A program made the position numbers and the translations under genes. From the NCBI GenBank assembly GCA_014859655.1, contig JACUTT010000017.1:1-43557 (forward strand): a stretch of DNA of 43,557 nt, written 5' to 3'. Under the pieces are notes generated by a model. It was not told the DNA's origin and ran no database searches. It saw nothing but the letters and a program-made list of their open reading frames with translations. Shown in pieces: positions 1 to 7,361 of the stretch. How positions within the stretch are numbered: position 1 is the stretch's first letter; each line of letters begins with the position of its first letter. The stretch is from Campylobacterales bacterium. GTDB lineage: Bacteria > Campylobacterota > Campylobacteria > Campylobacterales > Sulfurimonadaceae.

Positions 1-75
1 GGACAAATACCCTTGGGGTGCAAGAAAAGTTCTGCACAATCGCATCTCTCTTTTTTCCTCTGAAGGCAGTTGGGG

Positions 76-92
76 TTTTTAGAGGTGCCCTT
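76..92 (+). repeat. Interspersed motif TTTTTAGAGGTGCCCTT, copy 1
   Basis: Full match to the 17-base core that recurs in other intergenic gaps of this window (copies near 1491, 23596, 24244, 25674 and 27446). It lies in a non-coding stretch upstream of the first gene. It is not palindromic and does not form a hairpin by itself. Confidence 0.55.
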
Positions 93-209
93 ATGTTGCA
101 TTAGCCCAATTTTAAAAATCAGGCCCATTATCTTTTCATAGGCCCCGCTCCCCGGCTTTTCCTTTTCCCCTTACCTTAGATACCCCTCAATTTTTTCGCT
201 AAGATAGGC

Positions 210-215
210 TATAAT
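210..215 (+). promoter_or_regulatory. -10 box for the P-loop gene
   Basis: TATAAT in the context GGCTATAATG, 30 bases before the ATG at 246. A second candidate, TACAAT, lies at 231-236 but is too close to the start unless the mRNA is nearly leaderless. No convincing -35 box is visible, as is usual in Campylobacterota. Confidence 0.5.
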
Positions 216-245
216 GCTGTCTAAAACTTATACAATGGATAATTT

Positions 246-965
246 ATGGAACAAAAAATAGGAAAATTCAAAGGCAGTATCGCCAATCATAAGCTTATCG
301 AGCGGGTCCTTGCACAAAACACCATCATCATGGCAGAAGAGGGCTCAGGCAAGACGCATCTGGCGAACCTTATCCGCGAATACGTCATGGACAACGCTGT
401 CCCGACACTCTATCTCGACTTTTCCAATCCCGATGTGGATGCAGTCGAGTCGCGTTTTAAGAAGAGCGGGCGTTTCTTTTATATGCGTTTTGAAGAGAGC
501 GACAGCTTTGACGCTGCGCTTCAAGAAGCCGCCTCCAGACGAGAAAACATCTATATGGCCGTCAATCCAAGCTATTTTTCCAACAAACGTGACATTAAGA
601 GCCGGCTGTCGCGCACTTTTCAGACCCCTGAGCTGCTTGAAAACTACTACTACTTTTTCCACGAGATCTCCTTACTCAATGCCTTTTATACGAAGTTCGA
701 GGACTTTATGTTCTACATACTCTCTCTGGTCAATCTCAAAAAATATGGTCTGACCTTTCTGACCCAGCCGCATCAGATCTTCGAGGACCATAAGATAAAA
801 CTGCTCTTCTCTTTTCTGTATCTCGGAAAATGCACCAACTCGGAGTACTATAACACGGAGCTCAAAACACTCCCGCCGCACACCTTTGTCTACCAGCACC
901 GCCAGGACAGACGCACCCTCTTGTTCAACGTCGTCGAGACCGATGTTGTCATGATCGACCACTGA
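246..965 (+). CDS. P-loop ATPase-like protein of unknown function
   Basis: The 239-residue product has a Walker A-like stretch EEGSGKTH at residues 31-38, preceded by a hydrophobic strand (NTIIMA) as expected for a P-loop fold. No clear Walker B (hhhhDE) is visible; the nearest candidate is TLYLDF at about residue 54. The middle of the protein is rich in aromatic residues and there is no signal peptide. It may be a nucleotide-binding protein of the AAA/ExeA-like type that has lost part of its core, but I do not recognise a named family. The start at 246 has only a weak Shine-Dalgarno (GGAT) but sits well below the TATAAT at 210. It appears monocistronic, with a possible terminator over its stop codon. 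Confidence 0.7.
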   Translation: MEQKIGKFKGSIANHKLIERVLAQNTIIMAEEGSGKTHLANLIREYVMDNAVPTLYLDFSNPDVDAVESRFKKSGRFFYMRFEESDSFDAALQEAASRRENIYMAVNPSYFSNKRDIKSRLSRTFQTPELLENYYYFFHEISLLNAFYTKFEDFMFYILSLVNLKKYGLTFLTQPHQIFEDHKIKLLFSFLYLGKCTNSEYYNTELKTLPPHTFVYQHRQDRRTLLFNVVETDVVMIDH

Positions 966-994
966 GCCCCGAGCTCGGCTCGACTTCTCTTTTT
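964..994 (+). terminator. Possible rho-independent terminator
   Basis: GAGCC (964-968) can pair with GGCTC (977-981), with the self-complementary CGAGCTCG in the loop region, followed by a pyrimidine run ending in five T. The stem begins inside the TGA stop of the preceding gene. The stem is short, so this is a modest call. Confidence 0.35.
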
Positions 995-1067
995 CCCCTC
1001 TTTTTTCGCATCATTCCACTATTTAGATACAATATAAATTAACTTTTTTAAATATTATGAAACAATA

Positions 1068-1398
1068 ATGCAAACTCCCCTGCTCGATATCAAAGTACTC
1101 GACCTCGTGATCAACAAAGGCGAGGTCAATATCCTCTTTGGCCCCAAGGGTTCAGGCAAATCGACCCTGCTCTGAACTTCTGGCAGAAAACCTTCTTCTT
1201 GAGCTCTCCCACGAGGCCAGCGTCGGCATGATCTCCAAAGAGGAGCTTGAGTATCTGATGGCCTCGGGCAGGAAGGAGAGGGCAAAATCGCTGATCATCG
1301 AAGGCTTCCTCGATCTGCACATCCCCTCCCTGCCCGAGGCCCTGCAGCGCCAGATCAACGCTGTCGTCAAAAAGACGAAGGCAGATGAGATGATTTAA
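1068..1398 (+). pseudogene. Relic of a suf pair: sufC 5' end joined to sufB/sufD 3' end
   Basis: From the ATG at 1068 a 35-codon frame reads like the start of a SufC-type ABC ATPase, with strand INKGEVNILF and P-loop GPKGSGKSTLL, then stops at TGA 1173-1175. From about 1175 the +1 frame reads ELLAENLLLELSHEASVGMI and continues with LMASGRKERAKSLIIEGFLD, which resembles the C-terminal tail of SufB/SufD scaffold proteins (the family motif is L-x-S-R-G-x-x-x-x-x-A-x-x-L-I-x-G-F). It ends at TAA 1396-1398. The simplest reading is one deletion that removed the 3' part of sufC and the 5' part of a neighbouring sufB/sufD gene, fusing the two out of frame. The Fe-S assembly function cannot survive. 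The family calls rest on motif memory, not a search. Confidence 0.55.
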
Positions 1399-1490
1399 GA
1401 AAAGAGGGGATGAGTAGATGGGTTCGCTTCGCTTATGGGGTAGTATGGTGTCGATTTACACCTGCAAATTCATTCCAGTGCCTGCTTCTT

Positions 1491-1507
1491 CTTTTAGAGG
1501 TGCCCAA
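1491..1507 (+). repeat. Interspersed motif, copy 2
   Basis: CTTTTAGAGGTGCCCAA matches the TTTTTAGAGGTGCCCTT core at all but three edge bases. It lies in the gene-poor stretch 1399-1910, between the suf relic and the minus-strand fragment at 1604. Confidence 0.5.
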
Positions 1508-1603
1508 AAGGGACAGCAGTTCGGAAGAAGTGGGAGTATCTTTGATTGAGGGTCGTTTTAGCGGAGCCGTTCGGTCCGGCGATAATCCATAGTTGGGGAG
1601 TTT

Positions 1604-1780
1604 TCATACCGCAATTTTACGGACAACATACTCATTGTAATTTTTATCAAGGCTGACCAGTTCCATTTTTCCATCCGGATACTTTTTGACAATCCCCTTT
1701 GGGTAGGCTTTGCCTTTGATGTAAACCGGTATTCCTTTGTCAAGCATAGGCTGCGTGTTGTCAAATTCAACAAACAATTT
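1604..1780 (-). pseudogene. Orphan coding fragment in the 1399-1910 gap
   Basis: The 1399-1910 stretch has no intact gene. On the minus strand a frame from about 1780 to the TGA at 1604-1606 has protein-like composition: it reads EFDNTQPMLDKGIPVYIKGK and continues with AYPKGIVKKYPDGKMELVSL up to NEYVVRKIAV. The frame is closed upstream by TAA at 1781-1783, while the sequence just upstream in another frame (about 1784-1815, KELKQETLESVKI) also looks coding, suggesting a frameshift. An internal ATG at 1745-1747 could alternatively start a 47-residue peptide. I do not recognise the family. It could be the decayed 3' end of a gene whose 5' part was lost. Confidence 0.3.
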
Positions 1781-1878
1781 TTACTGATTCTAATGTTTCT
1801 TGTTTTAACTCTTTGTTCCTCAGAAGCTTCAGAGGCTAAAATCCTCTCCAAGCCCATGTTTATTACGCACAATTTGGT

Positions 1879-1884
1879 ATAATT
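1879..1884 (+). promoter_or_regulatory. -10 box that decides the start of the DUF234-like gene
   Basis: TATAAT in the context TTGGTATAATTATG. Transcription is predicted to start near 1891, so the ATG at 1885 (which is out of frame and stops after four codons) cannot be the start codon. The leader then contains AAAAGG at 1898-1903. Confidence 0.55.
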
Positions 1885-1910
1885 ATGCAAAACAAATAAA
1901 AGGCTCCGCC

Positions 1911-2828
1911 ATCTCTTCCCAGCACCCTACACTTATCCAACAGTTTCGCTCTTTTTGCTACCAGAACAACCCCAAAGACCTCGAAGAAGCGATCGAGTAT
2001 TTTGCTGTGTTTGGCGGGATGGGCTGGAAGGTAGACACAAGCCGGCCGCTTATCGATCTGATCGAAGAGAAGGTACTGCAAAACTACACCTACATCCACA
2101 GCGACATCACCAAGATGACACGCAGCGGCAATGTCAACCATGCCCTTCTGACGGGCATCGCAATGGGCGACAGACGTACCCACTCCGCCTTCAAGCGTGC
2201 GCGCATCTCCAAAGACGAGGGTGAAGAGGCCATCGAGGACCTCTGCAAAAGCGCCATCATCGAGGTCGAGTATTCGCTCGAAAGCCCGCCGAAACCCGAA
2301 GACAAGGTAGCAGACAGACTTCTGTTTACCGTGCCCTTTATGCGCTTCTGGTTCGCCTTCATCTCGCCTTTTTTCAAAGGGATCAAAGAGGGCGACTACA
2401 CCGAGGTCAAAACGCGCTTTGCCAACCGCGAGCAGGGTTTTTCCGACCTGATCATGCAGAGGCTCTTTATGGCGCTGCTGAAAAAGAGCTTCAAAGAAGA
2501 CCCCATCGTAGAGATCGGAAGCTACTGGGACAGAAACGTGGAGATCGACATTCTTGCCAAGACCAAGTCGGGCAAGATCGTTGCCGGCAGCTGCAAATAC
2601 GCCGCGTCAAAACTCAAAAAGAGCGAACTCACCAAGCTCAAAGAGAAGTGCGCTATAGCAGAACTCAGCCCCGACATCTGCGTTCTTTTTTCTAAAAACA
2701 GCTTCTCCAACGAACTCAAGTCGCTTAAAAGCGAGGAGCTCAAACTCTACTCGCTTAAAAATTTCAAGAGCCTCATCGAAGATCTAAACAGCGAAGACCT
2801 CCTGCAAAACCTCGGCAAAAGATACTAA
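1911..2828 (+). CDS. DUF234-like / PD-(D/E)XK nuclease-like protein, possible ATC start
   Basis: The only standard start in this frame is GTG at 2007 (273 residues). The frame, however, stays open and protein-like upstream to 1911 (HPTLIQQFRSFCYQNN, then PKDLEEAIEYFAVFGGM), and a Shine-Dalgarno AAAAGG lies seven bases before an ATC at 1911, just below a TATAAT at 1879. I therefore place the likely start at 1911 (305 residues) and give GTG 2007 as the conservative alternative. The C-terminal half (VEIGSYWDRNVEIDILAK, then KIVAGSCKYAASK) matches the layout of the DUF234 domain found behind archaeal/bacterial AAA ATPases. In that family the core usually reads ExK (GECKW-like); here it is SCK, so the catalytic acid may be missing. 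No partner ATPase is adjacent. Exact function is unknown. Confidence 0.65.
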   Translation: MSSQHPTLIQQFRSFCYQNNPKDLEEAIEYFAVFGGMGWKVDTSRPLIDLIEEKVLQNYTYIHSDITKMTRSGNVNHALLTGIAMGDRRTHSAFKRARISKDEGEEAIEDLCKSAIIEVEYSLESPPKPEDKVADRLLFTVPFMRFWFAFISPFFKGIKEGDYTEVKTRFANREQGFSDLIMQRLFMALLKKSFKEDPIVEIGSYWDRNVEIDILAKTKSGKIVAGSCKYAASKLKKSELTKLKEKCAIAELSPDICVLFSKNSFSNELKSLKSEELKLYSLKNFKSLIEDLNSEDLLQNLGKRY

Positions 2829-2836
2829 ATTTTCTT

Positions 2837-3175
2837 ATGACACCCCGACAGCAAGAAGCAATAAAAGAGAAAATCATCCAGGAGCTCGCCTTTCTCTCGC
2901 CCAAGATCACAGTACTTCAGGAGATCAGCCAGCCCATCTCGCCTGAGTGCGCCCTGGGAGATCTGGCCCGTTTCGAGCTGATGCATGAGCAGGAGGTCAG
3001 CGACAAGAGCCTGCGTGAGGCGCAGATAAGGCTCAAGAAACTCCAGTATGCCCTGCGAAAAGTCGACGGTGCGGATTACGGACTCTGCATGGAGTGCGAG
3101 GAGGAGATTTCCTTTGAACGTCTTCTGCTCCTGCCTGAGTCAAGCCACTGCATCCGTTGCGCGTCGAACTTATAG
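2837..3175 (+). CDS. DksA/TraR-family zinc-finger protein
   Basis: This 112-residue protein has a helical N-terminal region (a coiled coil is expected at about residues 45-75) and a C-terminal C4 zinc finger with Cys84, Cys87, Cys105 and Cys108 (CMEC and CIRC). DksA/TraR proteins enter the RNA polymerase secondary channel and modulate initiation together with ppGpp. The protein is shorter than E. coli DksA (151) and closer to the short DksA-like proteins. The acidic tip pair (DxxDA) is not obvious; KVDGADYG occupies the position between coiled coil and finger. It starts eight bases after the preceding gene, so it may be co-transcribed, though its Shine-Dalgarno is weak. Family confident, exact role not. 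Confidence 0.8.
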   Translation: MTPRQQEAIKEKIIQELAFLSPKITVLQEISQPISPECALGDLARFELMHEQEVSDKSLREAQIRLKKLQYALRKVDGADYGLCMECEEEISFERLLLLPESSHCIRCASNL

Positions 3176-3250
3176 TAAATATATTAAGAGCTTATTAACG
3201 AAACGGTGACTACAATCACCCCCAACGCTCTTATCAAAAGGAACCTTTTC

Positions 3251-3673
3251 ATGAAAAAAATTTTACTCATCCTGCTTATTGCCTGCTCGCTTTTTGCCGC
3301 AGAGATCGATGACTACGCCAAAGAGATGGGCTTCCACAGAGACTACACCCTGGCCCTGAACGAAGCAAAAAAAGCCGAAAAACCGCTGATGCTGCTTATC
3401 GGAGCGGACAACTGCCCCTGGTGCAGAAAACTCGAACGCCGCACCATCGCCTCCGAGGAGATAAAAGCGCGCCTTGGCGAGGTCGTCACTGTCATCATGG
3501 ACCAGAACTTCGATGCCAAAAAATTCCCGGCCGAGTTTTCAAGCCCTAGAACGCCGAGCATCTTTTTTATCGACCCAAAAAGCGGAAAGCACTTCAACGA
3601 GAGTGTCGGCTATCTCAAAAAGAACGAGTTCTCTGCCCTGCTTGACATGGCTAAGAAGGAGTTCAAAAAATGA
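3251..3673 (+). CDS. Exported thioredoxin-fold protein
   Basis: I chose the ATG at 3251, which gives a 140-residue protein beginning with a classical signal peptide (MKKILLILLIACSLFAAE), over an upstream in-frame start at 3206 that would bury it. AAAAGGAACC precedes the ATG. After cleavage near residue 17 the mature domain has a CPWC redox motif at residues 55-58 and the typical cis-Pro region (SSPRTPSIFFID). It resembles periplasmic thioredoxin-like proteins of the SoxW/DUF255-like type, which reduce or isomerise disulfides or maintain haem/Cu-site cysteines. It overlaps the next exported gene by four bases (ATGA), so the two are probably made together. The substrate is unknown. Confidence 0.8.
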   Translation: MKKILLILLIACSLFAAEIDDYAKEMGFHRDYTLALNEAKKAEKPLMLLIGADNCPWCRKLERRTIASEEIKARLGEVVTVIMDQNFDAKKFPAEFSSPRTPSIFFIDPKSGKHFNESVGYLKKNEFSALLDMAKKEFKK

Positions 3674-4119
3674 GAAAAGCCTCCCTGCTCTTTCTGGCAC
3701 TCTGCCTCTCAAGCGCACTTAGCGCAAGCGGCTTTTTTACCCTTAGCGAAATAAAACCTGCCCACGTTTTTGTCATGAACACCTCAAACCTCCTCGACAA
3801 AGAAGACGTCGCCGAGATAAAAGAGATGCTGACGGAGTTTGTTGTGAGCCTGGGACTAAAACCCGAACAGCGGGACACTCCGACTCTGATGGTAAAGATC
3901 AGCTCCATCACCGCCGACAAGAAGCACTTCATCCATATCAAACTTGCCGTCGGCGAAGATGTCATCACCACTCGAAAAGGCGCCGTCAAAAGCTTTGCAC
4001 TGACCTATGACTCTGAGGATTTTATACAGAGCGAAAAAGACCCTAAAGGCGATATTTTAGACAGCATAGAGTATCTGACCGACGAGTTCTCCTCTCACTA
4101 CAGCGAAGACAACGAGTAG
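3670..4119 (+). CDS. Exported hypothetical protein
   Basis: The 149-residue product has a signal peptide (MRKASLLFLALCLSSALSAS, cleavage near residue 20). The mature part is a small alpha/beta domain with strands such as PTLMVKISSI and HIKLAVGEDV and an acidic C terminus (SEDNE). It has no cysteines after cleavage, so it is not a disulfide substrate in an obvious way. Its start overlaps the stop of the thioredoxin-like gene (ATGA), implying translational coupling and a shared periplasmic role. I do not recognise the family. Confidence 0.65.
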   Translation: MRKASLLFLALCLSSALSASGFFTLSEIKPAHVFVMNTSNLLDKEDVAEIKEMLTEFVVSLGLKPEQRDTPTLMVKISSITADKKHFIHIKLAVGEDVITTRKGAVKSFALTYDSEDFIQSEKDPKGDILDSIEYLTDEFSSHYSEDNE

Positions 4120-4168
4120 TGTGTCAGTGATGTTTCTCAAAAGCTGTCTAAGAAAAAAATGATTTTGG

Positions 4169-4285
4169 AAAAAAGTAGGGAAGAAAGCTTTTTAAAGATA
4201 CTCCGTAGAGTAGTGCTTTACGAGGAAGCTTGAAACCTCTTATTATAGCCCCTGATCTCACTCGGTTTTGCTATGAAGTGATTTT
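4169..4285 (-). ncRNA. tracrRNA of the type II-C CRISPR system
   Basis: On the minus strand, bases 4275-4243 form an anti-repeat to the array repeat: after one G:U pair, TTATAGCCCC and then ATCTCACTCGGTTT match the crRNA-sense repeat perfectly, separated by a two-base bulge (CC opposite CA), with GCTAT matching again after one mismatch. About 31 of 36 positions agree. Downstream are a GAGG/CCTC hairpin (about 4238-4221) and a hairpin TACTC-TACG-GAGTA (4212-4199) with a UACG tetraloop, extended by TAAAG/CTTTA. A run of six U (4174-4169) follows and is the likely 3' end. A TATTGT -10 box overlaps the cas9 promoter on the other strand. Ends are estimates from these signals. Confidence 0.85.
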
Positions 4286-4289
4286 AGGC

Positions 4290-4297
4290 TACAATAG
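4290..4297. promoter_or_regulatory. Overlapping divergent -10 boxes for cas9 and tracrRNA
   Basis: On the plus strand TACAAT (4290-4295, context GGCTACAAT) lies 30 bases before the cas9 ATG. Read on the minus strand, the same bases give TATTGT (4297-4292), about seven bases upstream of the predicted tracrRNA 5' end. Polymerase binding in the two directions would be mutually exclusive, which could couple the ratio of Cas9 mRNA to tracrRNA. Confidence 0.45.
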
Positions 4298-4324
4298 CTT
4301 AACTTCAACTAAAATGGTGAACCT

Positions 4325-7321
4325 ATGATAGAAAAGATTTTAGGCATAGACTTGGGAATAGCATCACTTGGATGGTCCGTCATTGAACATGACAGCAACA
4401 ATGACGCAAACAATAAAATAATTGATTGTGGCGTCAGACTCTTTACCGCAGCCGAAACACCCAAAGAAAAAGAAAGCCCAAACAAAGCGCGCCGTGAAGC
4501 AAGAGGCATACGCCGTGTCATCAAACGACGACGGGGACGGATGAATGCGATCAAGAAGCTCTGCATCAGCAATGCCCTGCTTCATGAAAACGACCTGAAC
4601 ATAGAAAACGGGATCTTTAACAGCCAGGAAAACCGAAGCGACGTATGGCAGCTGCGACACGATGCCCTTTACCGCGCTTTAAATGCTAATGAACTTGCCC
4701 GCGTTCTTATTCACATCGCCAAACACCGCGGTTACAAATTTGTCGGTGATGATGAAACCGACGAAGAGAGCGGAAAAGTAAAGACAGCGGGGGCAGCACT
4801 AAAAGATTCTTTCCAAAAAGCAGGATGCCTGACGGTAGGTGAATGGCTATGGAAAGAGCGCGGAGAACAGGGTAAAAAGCGCAACAAAAGCGGCGATTAT
4901 GAGATCTCTATTCCGCGTGACTTCTTAGGAAAAGAGCTTGATGCCATTTTTGAAGCGCAGCAGAGACTGGGTAACACCCTTGCTTCCGATGCGCTCAAAA
5001 AAACTTACCTTGACATCGCTTTTTTTGTCCGACCAATGCAAAGTATCAAACACATGGTCGGCAACTGCACCTACTTTCCCGACGAAAAACGGGCACCGAA
5101 ATCTTCCCCTAGTGCTGAGCAGTTTGTCGCTTTAGGCAAATTTTTTGCCACTGTCGTTACGGACAACGAAGGTAACGAGCAAAAAATCATTGCGCTAAAA
5201 AGTGTCGATGAACTCATGGATTTTGCCATTAGCAAAGACAAACTCGATTTCAAACAGCTAAGAAAGTTTTTAGCACTTGGGGAACATCAGATATTTAAAG
5301 GACTGACCTACAAAGGCAAGCCGAAAAAACAAAAAAAAGGGGAAGAGGACAAGCCCCTAGAGTGGGAGTTTGACAAGGCAGAAGCCGAGAAAAAAGTCTG
5401 GATCAGTCTCAAGGGCCACGCTAAATTCAAAGAAGTCCTGGGCGAAGAGAAATTTGCCGCGCTGCTTGACAATATCGATCAAGCGGACGAGGTTGCCACT
5501 ATTCTCACCTATTATAAAGATGCTGAACAAAAACAAGCGGCACTGAAAAAACTCTCTTTGGAAACAGACACTATCGAGAGCCTGAGCACAATTGGTTTTA
5601 GCGATTTCAATCAGCTCTCTCTCAGGGCGATCAAAGCTGTACTCCCGGAAATGAGAAACGGAAAACGCTACGATGAAGCCATCGCCATCCTGGGTAAACC
5701 CGCCAATGAAAAATCGATCTTCCTTCCGCCGCTCAAAGATACCGACATAAACATTTTAAATCCTACCGTAATCCGTGCTTTTGCCCAATTTCGCAAAGTC
5801 GCCAACGCTTTGGTCAAAAAATACGGCAGTTTTGACAAGGTCCATTTTGAACTCGCACGAGAGGTCAACACCAAGGCTGACATAAAAGGGATGATCGAAG
5901 GACAGCGTAAAAATGAAAAGGAGCGTGAAGCGGCAAAAATATGGATCGCCGAAAATTTCGGATCGTTTATACCCGCAACACGCAAAAATATCCTCAAAAA
6001 ACGCCTCTATGAACAGCAAGATGGCAGATGTGCCTATACAGGAGACGCCCTTTCGCTCGAAAGGCTCTTTGACGAGGGCTATTGCGAAATCGACCATATC
6101 TTGCCCCGCAGCCGAAGCGCGGATGACAGTTTTGCCAACAAAGTCCTGTGCATGACAAAAGCCAACCAGGACAAGACCAATCGCACCCCCTATGAATGGT
6201 TCGGTCATGACACTGCACGATGGGAGACCTTTGAAGCCCGCATCGGCTCCTCATCCAGCCTTGCAAAAATGGGCAAAGGCAAGGTAAGCCGTTTGCTCAA
6301 AAATAACTTTGACGAGAACAGCGAAAAAGAGTTTCTTTCACGCAACCTTAACGATACCCGCTATATGTCAAAAGCGATCAAGAACTATTGCGAAGAGTAC
6401 TGGCAGCTTGCCCACGATGATGACAAGCTCCGCATCCAGGTACGCAGCGGCAAACTTACCTCAGCCCTTCGCCATCAGTGGGGGCTTGACAGCAAAAACC
6501 GCGATACCCATACGCACCATGCCGCCGATGCGATCATGATCGCTTTTAGCACCCAGGCTATGGTAAAACGGCTTAGCGATTATTATGGGGCCAAAGAGAC
6601 GAACCGTGAAAAAGAGCGGCCAAAGTTTAAAGCACCGATGGAAAACTTCCGTGAAAACGTCGAGACGGCTCTGACCCTCGAGCGCACAGAAACCGTCGTG
6701 ACAAAAGACGGACGTGAAGTCACGCTCAAACGCCTCCTCATAAGCCGTCCACCACGGGCAAGCGTAACGGGTGCGGCACACAAAGAGACCATCCAAAGCC
6801 CCACAGCGTACAAAGGACGCGGCGTTGCCGTCAATGAGGGCAAAGGAATGTGCGACAACGGTGACATGCCCCGTGTTGATGTCTTTACCAAAGATGGAAA
6901 ATACTATCTTGTTCCGATCTACATTGCCGATTTTGCGAAGGCAGATTTTTCAGACATTACTGCTTATGGGTTAGACTTGGCAGAAGATTCCAAATTCTTA
7001 TTCAGTATACATAAAGATGATATTGTTGGAATCAATACAAAAGCAACGGCAAATAAACCAGCAAAAGAAGTAAGAGGTTATTTTACTCAAATGATTGGAC
7101 CAAGCATCTTGCTAAATAGTTTTGACAACGACGAAGCTACTTTTTTCAGATATGACAAGAACAAGAAAAAATTCGTGTGTCAACTCAATGTTTTAAATGC
7201 AATTGGTATCAAAAAATACACCATCGACCCACTAGGCTACTACCATGAAGTTCGCAGTGAAAAACGGCTCGGCACGATACCTCAAGAATCCAAGAAACGC
7301 AAAAAAATAAAAATTAAATAA
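4325..7321 (+). CDS. cas9: CRISPR-associated endonuclease Cas9, type II-C
   Basis: RNA-guided double-strand DNA endonuclease of 998 residues, a size typical of compact II-C enzymes. RuvC-I is at the N terminus (GIDLGIASLGW, Asp9). An arginine-rich bridge helix follows at about 53-80 (NKARREARGIRRVIKRRRGR). RuvC-II has Glu509 (KVHFELARE), HNH has CEIDHILPRSRS with Asp590/His591 and Asn605, and RuvC-III has HHAADA at 731-736. All nuclease residues appear present, so it should be active. The C-terminal 130 or so residues correspond to the wedge/PAM-interacting region. GC content is about 50-57% in the body but near 28-42% over about 6900-7260, suggesting this end has a different history. It is followed by cas1 after 40 bases. 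The PAM cannot be read from the window. Confidence 0.97.
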   Translation: MIEKILGIDLGIASLGWSVIEHDSNNDANNKIIDCGVRLFTAAETPKEKESPNKARREARGIRRVIKRRRGRMNAIKKLCISNALLHENDLNIENGIFNSQENRSDVWQLRHDALYRALNANELARVLIHIAKHRGYKFVGDDETDEESGKVKTAGAALKDSFQKAGCLTVGEWLWKERGEQGKKRNKSGDYEISIPRDFLGKELDAIFEAQQRLGNTLASDALKKTYLDIAFFVRPMQSIKHMVGNCTYFPDEKRAPKSSPSAEQFVALGKFFATVVTDNEGNEQKIIALKSVDELMDFAISKDKLDFKQLRKFLALGEHQIFKGLTYKGKPKKQKKGEEDKPLEWEFDKAEAEKKVWISLKGHAKFKEVLGEEKFAALLDNIDQADEVATILTYYKDAEQKQAALKKLSLETDTIESLSTIGFSDFNQLSLRAIKAVLPEMRNGKRYDEAIAILGKPANEKSIFLPPLKDTDINILNPTVIRAFAQFRKVANALVKKYGSFDKVHFELAREVNTKADIKGMIEGQRKNEKEREAAKIWIAENFGSFIPATRKNILKKRLYEQQDGRCAYTGDALSLERLFDEGYCEIDHILPRSRSADDSFANKVLCMTKANQDKTNRTPYEWFGHDTARWETFEARIGSSSSLAKMGKGKVSRLLKNNFDENSEKEFLSRNLNDTRYMSKAIKNYCEEYWQLAHDDDKLRIQVRSGKLTSALRHQWGLDSKNRDTHTHHAADAIMIAFSTQAMVKRLSDYYGAKETNREKERPKFKAPMENFRENVETALTLERTETVVTKDGREVTLKRLLISRPPRASVTGAAHKETIQSPTAYKGRGVAVNEGKGMCDNGDMPRVDVFTKDGKYYLVPIYIADFAKADFSDITAYGLDLAEDSKFLFSIHKDDIVGINTKATANKPAKEVRGYFTQMIGPSILLNSFDNDEATFFRYDKNKKKFVCQLNVLNAIGIKKYTIDPLGYYHEVRSEKRLGTIPQESKKRKKIKIK

Positions 7322-7361
7322 AACAAGTCGATATCTCTCCCAGACCTTCTAGGAGAAAACG

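Noticed and set aside
1410-1592. 60-codon plus-strand frame in the 1399-1910 gap
   Set aside because: No start signal and no protein-like pattern; it contains the interspersed motif.
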